Source: Microbacterium oleivorans | GTDB lineage: Bacteria > Actinomycetota > Actinomycetes > Actinomycetales > Microbacteriaceae | Length of the DNA stretch: 64,000 bases | NCBI RefSeq assembly: GCF_001691565.1 | Contig: NZ_MAYO01000003.1 | Span: 930,001 to 994,000, forward strand | Direction: 5' to 3' | In this document: piece after piece, positions 44,895 through 54,387 of the stretch | Position numbering within the stretch: the stretch's first letter is position 1 | Layout of the letters: every line of letters starts with the position of its first letter | The notes under the pieces: model-generated | The model's input: the letters and a program-made list of their open reading frames with translations, nothing else | Database searches by the model: none | What the model was told of the DNA's origin: nothing | Made by a program: the position numbers and the translations under genes

Positions 44895-45884
44895 CTACTT
44901 CTTTCCCGCCTCGAGCGCCGCGATCAGCTGCGGCACGACGGTGAACACGTCCCCGACGACACCGAAATCGGCGATGTCGAAGATCGGTGCCTCTCCATCT
45001 TTGTTCACCGCGACGATGGTTTTCGCCGTTTGCATCCCCGCCTTGTGCTGGATCGCGCCCGAGATGCCGAGAGCGACATACAGCTGCGGCGAGACAGAGA
45101 CGCCCGTCTGGCCGACCTGGTACGAATAGGGCACGTACCCGGCGTCCACTGCGGCTCGTGACGCCCCGACGGCTGCACCGAGCACGTCGGCGAGCTGCTC
45201 GACGAGGGTGAATTGGTCCTTCGACCCGAGCCCGCGTCCGCCCGAGACGACCTTCGCCGCGCCCCGGAGCTCGGGGCGGCTGGAGACGGCGACCGCCTCG
45301 TCGAAGCCGGTGATGGTGGCGGCAGGGGCACCGGATGCCTCGACCTGCAACGCGACCACGGTCGGAGCGTCGACGGCCGCGGCGCGCGCGTCGACGGCAC
45401 CTTGGCGCAGCGTCACGACGAGCGGACCGAAAGTCGCGCCGGCGGTGACGTTGTACGCGCCGCCGTAGACGGAGTGCTGGGCGAGCACGCCGTCGTCGTC
45501 ACGCGAGACGCCGACGGCATCGACGCACAGCGCAGCCGAGGTGCGGGCGGCGAATCTGCCCGCGGCATCCCGACCCTCGATCGAGTTGGAGAAGAGCACG
45601 GCGTCGGGCCGCACGAGGGTGGATGCCGCGGCCACCGCGTCGACGACCGGCACCGTGAGCGCGGTGTCGGCACCGCCGAGGCCTGCGGTCAGGACGGCCG
45701 AGGCGCCGAGGGCTCCGGCCGCGGCGGCGAGGTCGGCGTGCCGGGACTCGTCGGCGACGACGAGGACGACGGGCGTACCTACCGAGGCGGCGGCTCCGAG
45801 CAACCCGGGAGCGGAGGCGGCGAGCTCCCCGGCAGGGGTCACGTCGAGCCAGACGAGGACGGCGTCAGGGGCGAAGTCGGTCAC
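44895..45884 (-). CDS. etfA: Electron transfer flavoprotein, alpha subunit
   Basis: 329-residue EtfA/FixB. The C-terminal FAD-binding half is characteristic: [32 protein letters not shown] and [20 protein letters not shown]. With EtfB it collects electrons from acyl-CoA and other flavin dehydrogenases. It follows etfB by 18 nt and is followed closely by the cytochrome b gene. Confidence 0.96.
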   Translation of the reverse strand: MTDFAPDAVLVWLDVTPAGELAASAPGLLGAAASVGTPVVLVVADESRHADLAAAAGALGASAVLTAGLGGADTALTVPVVDAVAAASTLVRPDAVLFSNSIEGRDAAGRFAARTSAALCVDAVGVSRDDDGVLAQHSVYGGAYNVTAGATFGPLVVTLRQGAVDARAAAVDAPTVVALQVEASGAPAATITGFDEAVAVSSRPELRGAAKVVSGGRGLGSKDQFTLVEQLADVLGAAVGASRAAVDAGYVPYSYQVGQTGVSVSPQLYVALGISGAIQHKAGMQTAKTIVAVNKDGEAPIFDIADFGVVGDVFTVVPQLIAALEAGKK

Positions 45885-45902
45885 GATGTTCTCCTCGGTC
45901 TC

Positions 45903-46679
45903 TCACGCCAGCCGGTTCTCGAGGAGGAACGCCGCGAGCTTCTCGCCGGCGTCCCCCTCGTCGACGATCTTCGTTCCCGCCTGACGCGGCGGCTTCTGCG
46001 CGACCGCGGTCATGATCGACTGCGGGGCGGATGCCGCGTCGACATCGACGTCGAGGTCGGCGAGCGACAGCACCTCGAACGGCTTCTTCTTCGCCGCCAT
46101 GATGCCCTTGAAGTTCGCGAAGCGGGCGTCCGGAAGCGCCTCGGTGATCGAGATGACAGCCGGGAGCGGCGCGGTGACCGACGCGGTGCCGAAGTCCGTC
46201 GCACGAGTGCCGCTGACGGCATCCGTCGCGATCTCCACGGCGGAGAGAGCAGTCGCCTGCGGCACGCCGAGGTGCTCGGCGAGCATCGCGGGGAGCACGC
46301 CGCCGGCTCCGTCGGTGGACAGGTTGCCGGTGATCACGAGGTCGAAGCCGGTCCGACGGAGCGCCGCGGCGAGGACGCGGGCCGTGACGCCGAGGTCGGC
46401 GCCGCGCAACGCATCGTCGGTGATCTGGACGGCGGAGTGGGCTCCCATCGCGAGCCCCCTGCGGAGGGAGGCGGTCGCGGCATCCGACGCCATCGTCATG
46501 ACGACGACCTCGGTGCCTTCGTTCGCCTCGGAGTACGTCAGGGCGACTTCGAGAGCGCGCTCACCGATCTCATCGAGGACGCGCTCGGACGCGTCACGCG
46601 CGGCGAGCCCGGTCTCGAGGTCGAGCGTGCGATCACCCCAGGTGTCCGGCACTTCTTTCAGCAGGACGACGATCTTCAT
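45903..46679 (-). CDS. etfB: Electron transfer flavoprotein, beta subunit
   Basis: 258-residue EtfB/FixA beginning MKIVVLLKEVPDTWGDR. The VALTYSEANEGTEVVVMTMA region and the AMP-binding TDGAGGVLPAMLAEHLGVP segment match the family. It partners with EtfA. First gene of the etfB-etfA-cytochrome b operon. Confidence 0.96.
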   Translation of the reverse strand: MKIVVLLKEVPDTWGDRTLDLETGLAARDASERVLDEIGERALEVALTYSEANEGTEVVVMTMASDAATASLRRGLAMGAHSAVQITDDALRGADLGVTARVLAAALRRTGFDLVITGNLSTDGAGGVLPAMLAEHLGVPQATALSAVEIATDAVSGTRATDFGTASVTAPLPAVISITEALPDARFANFKGIMAAKKKPFEVLSLADLDVDVDAASAPQSIMTAVAQKPPRQAGTKIVDEGDAGEKLAAFLLENRLA

Positions 46680-46790
46680 TGACTCCTCCTCGGCATCGCC
46701 TCAGAGTCTACGGTCGGACGCGAGGGTGCCGGTGTCCGGGACAGGAGCCGGGGGCGCGAGTGACGTCGAACGCCCGCGGCCGGCCCCCGC

Positions 46791-47195
46791 CTACCCGCGC
46801 CGCGTAGCCGCGACCGCCTCGATCTCCACGAGCTGATCCGGGTAGCCGAGCGCGGCCACACCCATCAGCGTGCTCGGCACGTCGTGGTCGCCGAAGGCCG
46901 CCTGCACGACGTCCCAGGCTGCGACGAGATCCCGCCGATCAGACGAGGCGACCAGCACCCTCGTCGAGGCGACGTCGGCGAGCGCAGCACCCGCGGCATC
47001 CAGGGCCACCAGCATCGTCTCGACGCACCGCCGTGCCTGCCCTGCGACATCGCCGACCGCGACCGTCGACCCGTCGTCGGCCAGGGGGCAGGCTCCGGCG
47101 AGGAAGATCAGCTCAGCCCCCGCCTCGACACGCGACGCGTAGGCGTACGGCGCCGCGGCGAGCCCGTCGGACCGCACCAGACGCACGGCACTCAT
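46791..47195 (-). CDS. RidA/YjgF family protein lacking the catalytic arginine
   Basis: 134 residues of the RidA fold ([45 protein letters not shown]). The position of the arginine needed for imine deamination in true RidA is occupied differently ([10 protein letters not shown]), so it is probably another Rid subgroup. It is the last gene of the prp operon; its ATG overlaps the enoyl-CoA hydratase stop. Function uncertain. Confidence 0.8.
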   Translation of the reverse strand: MSAVRLVRSDGLAAAPYAYASRVEAGAELIFLAGACPLADDGSTVAVGDVAGQARRCVETMLVALDAAGAALADVASTRVLVASSDRRDLVAAWDVVQAAFGDHDVPSTLMGVAALGYPDQLVEIEAVAATRRG

Positions 47196-47968
47196 CGGTG
47201 ACGGAACTCCGGCGGACGCTTCTCGCGGAAGGCGGCCATGCCCTCCTTCTGATCCGCGGTGTCGAACAGCCCGGCGAACGCGTGCCGCTCGAAGCGCAGG
47301 CCCTCGGCCAGCGTCGATTCCACCGCGACGTCGAGCGCCGCCGTCGCCGCGTACAGCGCCGGCAACGGCTTCGACGCGATCGCCTCCGCCGTGCGCTGCG
47401 CATCGTCCAGAAGCTCCGCCGCCGGCACGACGCGCGAGACGAGCCCCGCCCGCTCCGCCTCCTCTGCCGTCAGCTGGCGGCCGGTCAGCACCAGCTCGGC
47501 AGCCTTGAACGACCCGATCGCTCTCACCAGTCGCTGCGTCCCGCCGAGGCCCGGAATCACCCCGAGACCGATCTCGGGCTGCCCGAACCGCGCCGAGTCC
47601 GCCGCGAGGATGACGTCGCACATCATCGCCAGTTCGCACCCGCCGCCCAGCGCGTACCCCGCCACCGCAGCGATCGTCGGCGTCCGCACCGCAGCGAACC
47701 GGGACCATTCGCCGAAGTGGTTCGCGAGCAGCATCTCACTGCCGCTGAGGGCCTCCATCTCCTTGATGTCCGCCCCCGCCGCGAACGCCCGCTCACTGCC
47801 CGTCACGACGATCGCGCCGATCCCGGCGTCGGCGTCGAAGGCCTCCGCGGCATCCACGACATCGTGCATGACCTGGGCGTTCAAGGCGTTCAGCGCCTCG
47901 GGTCGGTTGAGGGTGATCCACCCGACGCGCCCGCGCGTCTCGGTGAGGATGGTCGCGTAATCCGTCAT
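47192..47968 (-). CDS. Enoyl-CoA hydratase
   Basis: 258-residue crotonase. Start [20 protein letters not shown]. The oxyanion-hole region [10 protein letters not shown] and both catalytic glutamates are present: Glu112 in [14 protein letters not shown] and Glu132 in [16 protein letters not shown]. It hydrates enoyl-CoA in fatty-acid or branched-chain degradation. It lies 29 nt after the thiolase gene and overlaps the RidA gene. Confidence 0.92.
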   Translation of the reverse strand: MTDYATILTETRGRVGWITLNRPEALNALNAQVMHDVVDAAEAFDADAGIGAIVVTGSERAFAAGADIKEMEALSGSEMLLANHFGEWSRFAAVRTPTIAAVAGYALGGGCELAMMCDVILAADSARFGQPEIGLGVIPGLGGTQRLVRAIGSFKAAELVLTGRQLTAEEAERAGLVSRVVPAAELLDDAQRTAEAIASKPLPALYAATAALDVAVESTLAEGLRFERHAFAGLFDTADQKEGMAAFREKRPPEFRHR

Positions 47969-47997
47969 GTCCACATGCTCGCAGACGGATGCCGCGG

Positions 47998-49185
47998 TCA
48001 GGCGTCCCAGCGTCGCAGGAGCGCTGCGAGCGCCTGTCCCCCGCCGATGCACATCGTGACGATCGCGAACTCGCCGCCGGTCCGCTGCAGCGTCAGCGCC
48101 GCGCGGACCGCGAGGATCGTGCCGGTGGCGCCGACCGGATGGCCGAGCGCGATCGCCCCGCCATAGGGGTTCGTCCGCTCCGGGTCGAGTCCTGTGTCGC
48201 GCATGACGGCGATCACCTGCGACGCGAACGCCTCGTTGAGTTCGATCGTCGACACGTCGGCGGGGGTCAGCCCCGTCTGCGCGAAGAGCTTGCGCAGCGC
48301 GAGCGTCGGCGCGTACCCCATGATGGCGGGATCCAGGGCCGCCGTCGTGACCGCCTCGATCGTCGCGAGCGCAGGCAGCCCCTCGGCCCGCACGTCGGAC
48401 TCCCGCATCAGCACTGTCGCCGCGGCACCGTCGTTGATTCCCGAGGCGTTCCCCGCCGTGACCGTGCCGTCGGGGGTGAAGGCCGGCCGCAGCCGGCCGA
48501 GCGCCTCGAGCGTCGTGTCGGGGCGCGGATGCTCGTCGAGGGACACCTCGACGGGTCGGCGATCGGTGGTCGTCGTTACGGCGATCTCCTCCGCGAACGC
48601 CGCGCGGGCGGCATCCGTCGACGCACGGCGCTGCGACTCGAGGGCGTAGGCGTCCTGATCGGCGCGCGTCACTCCGAACCGCTCCGCGACGGTCTCGGCG
48701 GTCGTCCCCATGTGCCGCCCGCTGAACGGGTCGGTCAGCATCGCGAGCGTGCCGTCGAGCAGCCGGCGGTGCCCGAGCGTCGCGCCGGAGCGGGCGTCCA
48801 TGTCGTAGAACGGCATGCGCGTCATGTTCTCGGCGCCGCCGGCCACGGCCACGTCGATGCCTCCCCACCGGAGCTCCTGCGCGGCCGACCAGATCGACTG
48901 CAGCCCCGATCCGCACAGCCGGTTGACCGTGAAAGCGGGGGTGTCGTCCGCGAGACCTGCCGCGAGCGCGATGCGCCGGGCGATGTAGGCGTCGCTCGCG
49001 ACCTGGCCGATCGTCCCGATGACGACCTCGCCGACGCGCGCGGCGTCGACGGTCGACCGCTCGAGCGCGGCCGACACCGCCTGCGCACCGAGCTCGTGCG
49101 CGGGCGTGCCGCGGAACGCACCGTCGAACCTTCCGACGGGAGTGCGCGCACCGGCGACGATGGCGATGCGCTCGGCGGAGGTCAT
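47998..49185 (-). CDS. Acetyl-CoA acetyltransferase (thiolase)
   Basis: 395-residue thiolase. Nucleophile Cys91 in [31 protein letters not shown] (His) and CIGGGQ (second Cys) are all present. Position after prpC suggests cleavage of 3-ketoacyl-CoAs that yield propionyl-CoA, for example from isoleucine, feeding the methylcitrate cycle. The ATG overlaps the prpC stop. The longer upstream frame is rejected. Confidence 0.92.
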   Translation of the reverse strand: MTSAERIAIVAGARTPVGRFDGAFRGTPAHELGAQAVSAALERSTVDAARVGEVVIGTIGQVASDAYIARRIALAAGLADDTPAFTVNRLCGSGLQSIWSAAQELRWGGIDVAVAGGAENMTRMPFYDMDARSGATLGHRRLLDGTLAMLTDPFSGRHMGTTAETVAERFGVTRADQDAYALESQRRASTDAARAAFAEEIAVTTTTDRRPVEVSLDEHPRPDTTLEALGRLRPAFTPDGTVTAGNASGINDGAAATVLMRESDVRAEGLPALATIEAVTTAALDPAIMGYAPTLALRKLFAQTGLTPADVSTIELNEAFASQVIAVMRDTGLDPERTNPYGGAIALGHPVGATGTILAVRAALTLQRTGGEFAIVTMCIGGGQALAALLRRWDA

Positions 49186-50372
49186 CCCGCGGCTTCCTCG
49201 GGCCGTTCGAGGGCCTCGACCTCGGCGGCATCCGGAACGTAGCCCTCGATGTGACGTTCGCCCTCGCCGCCGTAGGCCGACAGGGGGCGGATGAGGGCGT
49301 TGGATGCCTGCTGTTCCATGATGTGCGCCGTCCACCCGGTGATGCGGGCGGCGATGAACAGCGGCGTGAACGTCAGCGTGTCGAAGCCCATCAGGCTGTA
49401 CGCCGGGCCCGACGGATAGTCGAGATTCGGGTAGATGCCCTTGCGTGAGACGAACTCGGACTCGAGCGTCTCGTACAGCTCCGCGACGTCGGGCCGGTCG
49501 TAGTGCGCGACGAGCGTATCGAGGGCTGCCTTCATGGTCGGCACGCGCGAGTCGCCGCGCTTGTACACCCGGTGCCCGAAGCCCATGATCTTGCGCTTCG
49601 CGGCGAGGGCGTCGTCGAGCCACGGGATGACGGCGTCGGCCGAGCCGATCTCGTCGAAGATGTGCATGACGGCCTCGTTGGCGCCGCCGTGGAGCGGTCC
49701 CTTCAGCGCGCCGATCGCGCCGACGACCGACGAGTAGAGGTCGCTCAGGGTCGACGCGATGACCCGCGCGGTGAACGTGGACGCGTTGAACGAGTGCTCG
49801 GCGTAGAGGACCATCGAGCGGTTGAACGCGTCGACGACGGCCTCGTCGGGCTCCTCGCCGAAGGTCATCCAGAGGAAGTTCGCGGCGTAGCCGAGGTCCT
49901 CACGCGGCTCGACGATCTCCTGTCCGCGACGGCGCCGCTGACCGTACGCGACGACAGCGGGCAGGATCGCGAAGAGACGGATGCTGCGGTCCAGGTTCTC
50001 GGCCGGTGTGCCCGCGGCATCCAACACATTCGCGATGCCCGCGGTCTCGAACGCGCCGAGGACGCTCACGACGGTGCGCGCCTCGTCCATCGGGTGCGCC
50101 GAGGTCGGCATCGCGTCGATGAAGGAGCGGATGTCGGCGGGCAACGCGCGGTTCGCTCGCTCGACCGCCTGCAGCTCGGCGAGCTGATCGGCCGTCGGCA
50201 GTTCACCGTGCCACAGCAGGTAGGCGACGGCCTCGAACGGCTGCGTCGCCGCGAGCTCCTGCACGGGGTACCCGCGGTAGAGCAGCGAGTTCGTCTCAGG
50301 GTTGACCTTGCTGATCGAGGTCGTGTCGGCGTAGACGCCGGCGAGGCCCTTCTTGATGTCGGGGTCGCTCAT
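49182..50372 (-). CDS. prpC: 2-methylcitrate synthase/citrate synthase
   Basis: 396-residue citrate-synthase family enzyme starting [20 protein letters not shown], as in PrpC. Catalytic His is in [15 protein letters not shown], another in [12 protein letters not shown], and Asp in [13 protein letters not shown]. It condenses propionyl-CoA with oxaloacetate. It follows prpB by 22 nt and overlaps the thiolase start. Confidence 0.92.
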   Translation of the reverse strand: MSDPDIKKGLAGVYADTTSISKVNPETNSLLYRGYPVQELAATQPFEAVAYLLWHGELPTADQLAELQAVERANRALPADIRSFIDAMPTSAHPMDEARTVVSVLGAFETAGIANVLDAAGTPAENLDRSIRLFAILPAVVAYGQRRRRGQEIVEPREDLGYAANFLWMTFGEEPDEAVVDAFNRSMVLYAEHSFNASTFTARVIASTLSDLYSSVVGAIGALKGPLHGGANEAVMHIFDEIGSADAVIPWLDDALAAKRKIMGFGHRVYKRGDSRVPTMKAALDTLVAHYDRPDVAELYETLESEFVSRKGIYPNLDYPSGPAYSLMGFDTLTFTPLFIAARITGWTAHIMEQQASNALIRPLSAYGGEGERHIEGYVPDAAEVEALERPEEAAG

Positions 50373-50394
50373 GTTCGCTCCTGTTCGTCGACCG

Positions 50395-51294
50395 TCAGCG
50401 GTCGATGCGGAAGGTGAAGACGTTCGTGTCGAAGTGGTTGTACGACTCGTAGTCGATGAGGTCGTACAGGTCGGCGCGGTGCTGCATCTCGCCGAGGCGG
50501 GACGTGAGGTGCCCCTCGTCGATCAGCGTATCGAGCGCACGCTCGGCCGCGCCCATCGCGATCCGCAGGAGCGACACGGGCCAGATGACGATGTTCACCC
50601 CGACGTCGCGCAGCTGGTCGACGGTGAACAGGTCGCTCTTGCCGAACTCGGTCATGTTCGCGAGGATCGGCACGTCCACGGCCGCGCGCACCGCGGCGAA
50701 CTCCTCGAGGGTGCGCATGGCCTCGGGGAAGATCGCATCGGCCCCGGCGTCGACCAGCTTGCGCGCGCGGTCGGTCGCGGCATCCAGTCCGTCGACGGCC
50801 CGGATGTCGGTGCGCGCCATCACGAGGAAGTTCGGGTCGCGACGGGCGTCGACGGCGGCGCGGATGCGCCCCAGCGCCGTACCCTCGTCGACGACCTCCT
50901 TGCCGTCGAGGTGGCCGCAGCGCTTCGGGTTCACCTGGTCCTCGATGTGCGCACCGGCGATGCCGGCGTCTTCGAGGGTCTGGATCGTCCGCGCCACGTT
51001 CATCGGCTCGCCGAAGCCCGTGTCGGCGTCGATGATCGCGGGCAGTTCCGTCGTGCGGGCGATCTGCTGGCCGCGGGCGGCGACCTCGGTGAGCGTCGTC
51101 AGTCCGATGTCGGGGAGCCCGAGATCGGCGGAGAGCACGGCGCCTGAGATGTAGACCCCCTCGAACCCCTTCCGCTCGATGAGCCGGGCCGACAGCGGGT
51201 TGAACGCGCCCGGGAACCGCAGCAGCTCCCCCGTCGCGAGCCGCTCGCGGAACAGGCGGCGCTTCTCGTGCGCCGGGGTCTGCGCGTACAGCAT
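50395..51294 (-). CDS. prpB: 2-methylisocitrate lyase
   Basis: 299 residues of the isocitrate-lyase/PEP mutase family. NPKRCGHLDGKEVV carries the KRCGH signature cysteine of methylisocitrate lyase; ADTGFGEPMNVARTI and FPEAMRTLEEF bind metal and substrate. It splits 2-methylisocitrate into pyruvate and succinate. Start at 51294 has an AGGGAGG site. Confidence 0.94.
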   Translation of the reverse strand: MLYAQTPAHEKRRLFRERLATGELLRFPGAFNPLSARLIERKGFEGVYISGAVLSADLGLPDIGLTTLTEVAARGQQIARTTELPAIIDADTGFGEPMNVARTIQTLEDAGIAGAHIEDQVNPKRCGHLDGKEVVDEGTALGRIRAAVDARRDPNFLVMARTDIRAVDGLDAATDRARKLVDAGADAIFPEAMRTLEEFAAVRAAVDVPILANMTEFGKSDLFTVDQLRDVGVNIVIWPVSLLRIAMGAAERALDTLIDEGHLTSRLGEMQHRADLYDLIDYESYNHFDTNVFTFRIDR

Positions 51295-51322
51295 CAGCGA
51301 GCCTCCCTTGGGCCGGCGGGGC

Positions 51323-51432
51323 GTTTCGTATTCAGTCCCGACGTATCGCCCCCGTCGATACGTGCCCCCGAGTTGCGCGGTTCGAGGCCTCCTGCCGGCC
51401 GGACGCGTGAGCGCAGGGACTGAATACCGAAC
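51323..51432. repeat. Terminal-inverted-repeat element, copy B (prpD-prpB gap)
   Basis: 110 bp between inverted arms: left GTTTCGTATTCAGTCCCG (51323-51340) and right GGGACTGAATACCGAAC (51416-51432), whose complement GTTCGGTATTCAGTCCC matches the left arm of copy A. The interior contains a smaller inverted repeat ACGTATCG/CGATACGT and otherwise differs from copy A. It fills most of the 160-nt gap between prpD and prpB. Confidence 0.7.
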
Positions 51433-51454
51433 GCCCGACCCATCAGACCGGTCA

Positions 51455-52981
51455 TCAGAACAGTCCCGTCGGGGAGGGAACGGCCTCGAGCACACCGGCG
51501 GCCGCGACGATGTCGAGCTGGCGCACCTCGTCGGCCGTCAGTTCGGGCAGCCGCTCCGCCAGCGCGAGGAAGCGGTCGATCTCGGCGGGCTCGAGCACGG
51601 GCTCGGCGAGCAGGCGGAACTTGCGGACGTAGTCCGCGCGGGTGAACGGCCGAGCACCGAGGGGGTGGGCGTCGGCGACGGAGATCTCGTCGATGACGGT
51701 CGAGCCGTCGGCCAGCGTGATCTCCACGCGACCGCCGAATGCCTTCTCGTCGGGGTCCTCGGAGTGGTAGCGGCGGGTCCACTCGGCATCCTCCGCGGTC
51801 GTCACCTTCTGCCACAGCTCGACGGTGTCGGACCGGCCGGCGCGCTCGGGCGCGTACGAGTCGACGTGGTGCCAGCCGCCGTCCTGCAGCGCCACCGTGA
51901 AGATGTACGGGATCGAGTGGTCGAGCGTCTCGCGGGAGGCCGTCGGGTCGTACTTCTGCGGGTCGCCGGCGCCCGAGCCGATCACGTAATGCGTGTGATG
52001 ACTCGTGTGCAGCACGACCGACGCGATGTTCGCGGGGTCGCGGAGCTCCGGCCGCTCGGTGCCGAGCTTGCGCGCGAGGTCGATCCACGCCTGCGCCTGG
52101 TACTCGGCCGAGTGCTCCTTCGTGTACGTGTCGAGGATGCCGCGCTTCGGCTCGCCTGCTGCGGGGAGCGGCACCTCGTAGGCGGCGTCCTTGCCGTCGA
52201 GGAGCCAGGCGATCACGCCGTCCTCGCCCTCGTAGATGGGTGACGGGGAGGTCTCGCCGCGCATCGCCCGGTCGACCGCCTCGACGGCCATCTTCCCGGC
52301 GAAAGCGGGGGCATGCGCCTTCCACGTGGAGATCTCGCCCTTACGCGACTGCCGCGTCGCGGTGGTGGTGTGGAGCGCCTGGCCGACGGCCTGGTAGATC
52401 GTGTCGACGTCGAGTCCGAGGAGAGTGCCGATGCCGGCCGCCGCGGACGGGCCGAGGTGGGCGACGTGGTCGATCTTGTGCTTGTGCAGGCTGATCGCGC
52501 GGACGAGGTCGACCTGGATCTCGTACCCCGTGGCGAGTCCGCGGACGAGCGAGGCTCCGTCGGCGCCGACGTGCTGCGCGACGGCGAGGATCGCGGGGAT
52601 GTTGTCGCCCGGGTGCGAGTACTCCGCCGCGAGGAACGTGTCGTGGTAGTCGAGTTCGCGCACCGCGACCCCGTTCGCCCACGCCGCCCACTCGGGGCTC
52701 GTGCGCGTCTCGTTCGACACGCCGAACACCGTCCCGCCGTAGCCGTTCGCCGACACCGGGTGCGAGAGCGCCTGCGATCGCGCCGCGCTGACGGGACGAC
52801 GGGTGAGGGATGCCGCTGCCACCGCCGCGTTGTCGATGATGCGGTTGACGATCATGTCGACGACGTCGTCCTCCACGGCGACCGGGTCGACGGCGACCTG
52901 GGCGATCTTGTAGGCGAGCTGCTCCTCGCGCGGCAGGGGCTCGTCGCTGCGGTAGACGCGGACGTGGTGGGTGACGGTCAT
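51455..52981 (-). CDS. prpD: 2-methylcitrate dehydratase (MmgE/PrpD family)
   Basis: 508-residue PrpD. It starts [17 protein letters not shown] and contains the family-typical [39 protein letters not shown] and [16 protein letters not shown]. It dehydrates 2-methylcitrate to 2-methyl-cis-aconitate. The ATG overlaps the gntR stop by four bases, and the prpB gene follows after the inverted-repeat element. Confidence 0.94.
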   Translation of the reverse strand: MTVTHHVRVYRSDEPLPREEQLAYKIAQVAVDPVAVEDDVVDMIVNRIIDNAAVAAASLTRRPVSAARSQALSHPVSANGYGGTVFGVSNETRTSPEWAAWANGVAVRELDYHDTFLAAEYSHPGDNIPAILAVAQHVGADGASLVRGLATGYEIQVDLVRAISLHKHKIDHVAHLGPSAAAGIGTLLGLDVDTIYQAVGQALHTTTATRQSRKGEISTWKAHAPAFAGKMAVEAVDRAMRGETSPSPIYEGEDGVIAWLLDGKDAAYEVPLPAAGEPKRGILDTYTKEHSAEYQAQAWIDLARKLGTERPELRDPANIASVVLHTSHHTHYVIGSGAGDPQKYDPTASRETLDHSIPYIFTVALQDGGWHHVDSYAPERAGRSDTVELWQKVTTAEDAEWTRRYHSEDPDEKAFGGRVEITLADGSTVIDEISVADAHPLGARPFTRADYVRKFRLLAEPVLEPAEIDRFLALAERLPELTADEVRQLDIVAAAGVLEAVPSPTGLF

Positions 52982-53655
52982 GTCGTTTCCTCCGGGGTGT
53001 CGGACAGGGAGTCGAGGATCGAGGTCAGCGCGTTGTGCAGGTGCACGTGCGTCGCGTGCGCAGCGAGGTCCACATCGCCGGCGGCGATCGCGCGCGCGAT
53101 GAGGCGGTGCTCGGAGACGGATGCCGCGAGCCGCTCGGGCTTGTCGCGGGCCAGGCGCCGCACGCGCACGAGGTGGGTGCGGACGCTGCGGAGCGCGGAC
53201 GTCAGATAGTCGTTGTCGACGGCGGCGTCGAGTTCGGCATCGAAGCGGGCGATGAGCGCGTAGTACGCGTCGGCGTCGGCGTCGGATGCCGGTCCGCCGG
53301 CCGTCTGCGTCGCCGCGAAGTCGGCTGCCAGCGCCTCGAAAACGGCGCGATCGTCCGCCTGGGCCGCGAGCCGAGCGGCGGTCTCCTCGAGCGCGCGGCG
53401 TACGGCGAACAGGGCCCGGATGTCTGAGGGCTCGATCCCGGTGACGACGGTCACCCGCGGGGAGGCCTGCTCGACGAGTCCGTCGGCGGCGAGACGCCGA
53501 AGCGCTTCCCGGAGCGGCGTCCGGCTCACGCCCAGCCGGGTGGCCTGCTCGACCTCGCCCAGCACGGTGCCGGGGCGCAACGTCCCGTCCTGGATCTCGC
53601 CCAGGAGCGTCTCGTACGCGCGCACGCCGGCGTACCGCGCGGGTGCATCGGTCAT
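52978..53655 (-). CDS. GntR/FadR-family regulator of the methylcitrate operon
   Basis: 225 residues: N-terminal winged helix ([20 protein letters not shown]), C-terminal FCD ligand domain with acidic and histidine residues. FCD regulators respond to carboxylates or acyl-CoAs. It is the first gene of the operon, coupled to prpD, so it probably governs the methylcitrate genes and itself through the sites at 53663-53674 and 53715-53726. The -10 TACACT ends six bases before its start, suggesting a leaderless transcript. Confidence 0.88.
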   Translation of the reverse strand: MTDAPARYAGVRAYETLLGEIQDGTLRPGTVLGEVEQATRLGVSRTPLREALRRLAADGLVEQASPRVTVVTGIEPSDIRALFAVRRALEETAARLAAQADDRAVFEALAADFAATQTAGGPASDADADAYYALIARFDAELDAAVDNDYLTSALRSVRTHLVRVRRLARDKPERLAASVSEHRLIARAIAAGDVDLAAHATHVHLHNALTSILDSLSDTPEETT

Positions 53656-53661
53656 GACATC

Positions 53662-53674
53662 AGTGTATGCACAG
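53662..53674 (-). promoter_or_regulatory. Putative GntR operator 1 overlapping the prp operon -10
   Basis: GTGTATGCACAG resembles the TGTATACA-type half-palindrome used by FadR-type GntR repressors. It overlaps TACACT, the likely -10 of the operon on the minus strand (53662-53667), so binding would block transcription. Confidence 0.5.
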
Positions 53675-53712
53675 CAGGGCCCACGGCGGGCGATCGGGGC
53701 CGGATTGCTGTT

Positions 53713-54321
53713 CTATGTATACACAGGCGTCGCACCGACGTCCCACGAGGCGACCGCGGTCACGACGGCCTCGAGGCTGCGATCCGCGGCATCCGGGTCG
53801 ACCCTCGCGACGGCGAGCGCCGCGATGACGAGGGACGCGCAGACCTCCGACAGCGCCGCACGCGACCCCGCCGAGAGCTCGGGGCGCGCCGAGTCGACGC
53901 CCGCGGCGATCGCGGCGCGGAGCTCGTCGGTGTAGGCCGTGACGAGCGCGCGTACGTCGGGGTCGTCGTCGACGACGGGCGCGCACGCGGCATTGAGCAG
54001 CAGGCATCCTGCCTGCGCACGCGGGGTGCCGCTCGCGATCGCGGCCCGCATCTCGGCGATGTACAGCTCGAGGGCCTCGGCACCGGCATCCGGCCGCTGC
54101 AGACGCCCGATGCGGGAGCGCACGACCTCGTCCAGGTACCGCGCCACGACAGCCTGGAAGAGTCCCTTCTTGCTGCCGAACGCGTGGTAGATGCTCGAGC
54201 GCTTGAGGCCGGTCGCCTGCTCGAGCTCGCCGATGCCGGTCTCGGCGTAGCCGCGCGCCCAGAAGACGTCGCGCGCGGCGCGGATGACGTCGTCGCGGTC
54301 GAATGCGCTGGTGCGGCCCAT
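53713..54321 (-). CDS. TetR-family transcriptional regulator
   Basis: 202 residues. N-terminal HTH: DDVIRAARDVFWARGYAETG then LEQATGLKRSSIYHAFGSKK. It is divergent from the MDR oxidoreductase gene and the shared 66-nt gap carries a palindrome, so it most likely represses that gene and itself. Effector unknown. Confidence 0.9.
   Translation of the reverse strand: MGRTSAFDRDDVIRAARDVFWARGYAETGIGELEQATGLKRSSIYHAFGSKKGLFQAVVARYLDEVVRSRIGRLQRPDAGAEALELYIAEMRAAIASGTPRAQAGCLLLNAACAPVVDDDPDVRALVTAYTDELRAAIAAGVDSARPELSAGSRAALSEVCASLVIAALAVARVDPDAADRSLEAVVTAVASWDVGATPVYT
53715..53726. promoter_or_regulatory. Putative GntR operator 2
   Basis: ATGTATACACAG contains the perfect palindrome TGTATACA. It lies 52 bp, about five helical turns, from the similar site at 53663-53674, an arrangement that favours cooperative binding or looping. 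It overlaps the stop of the tetR gene. Confidence 0.5.
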
Positions 54322-54349
54322 GGTGGATCCTCTCGGTCACTCGTAGTAT

Positions 54350-54370
54350 ATTGTACCGATCGTTACACAA
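54350..54370. promoter_or_regulatory. TetR operator and divergent promoters
   Basis: TGTA-C-CGATCG-T-TACA (54352-54367) is a palindrome with one mismatched pair. A TACAAT -10 for tetR (minus strand, 54350-54355) and a TATATT -10 for the oxidoreductase (54347-54352) overlap or abut it, so one bound dimer would shut both genes. Confidence 0.6.
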
Positions 54371-54387
54371 TGACGCTTGGAGGAAAC

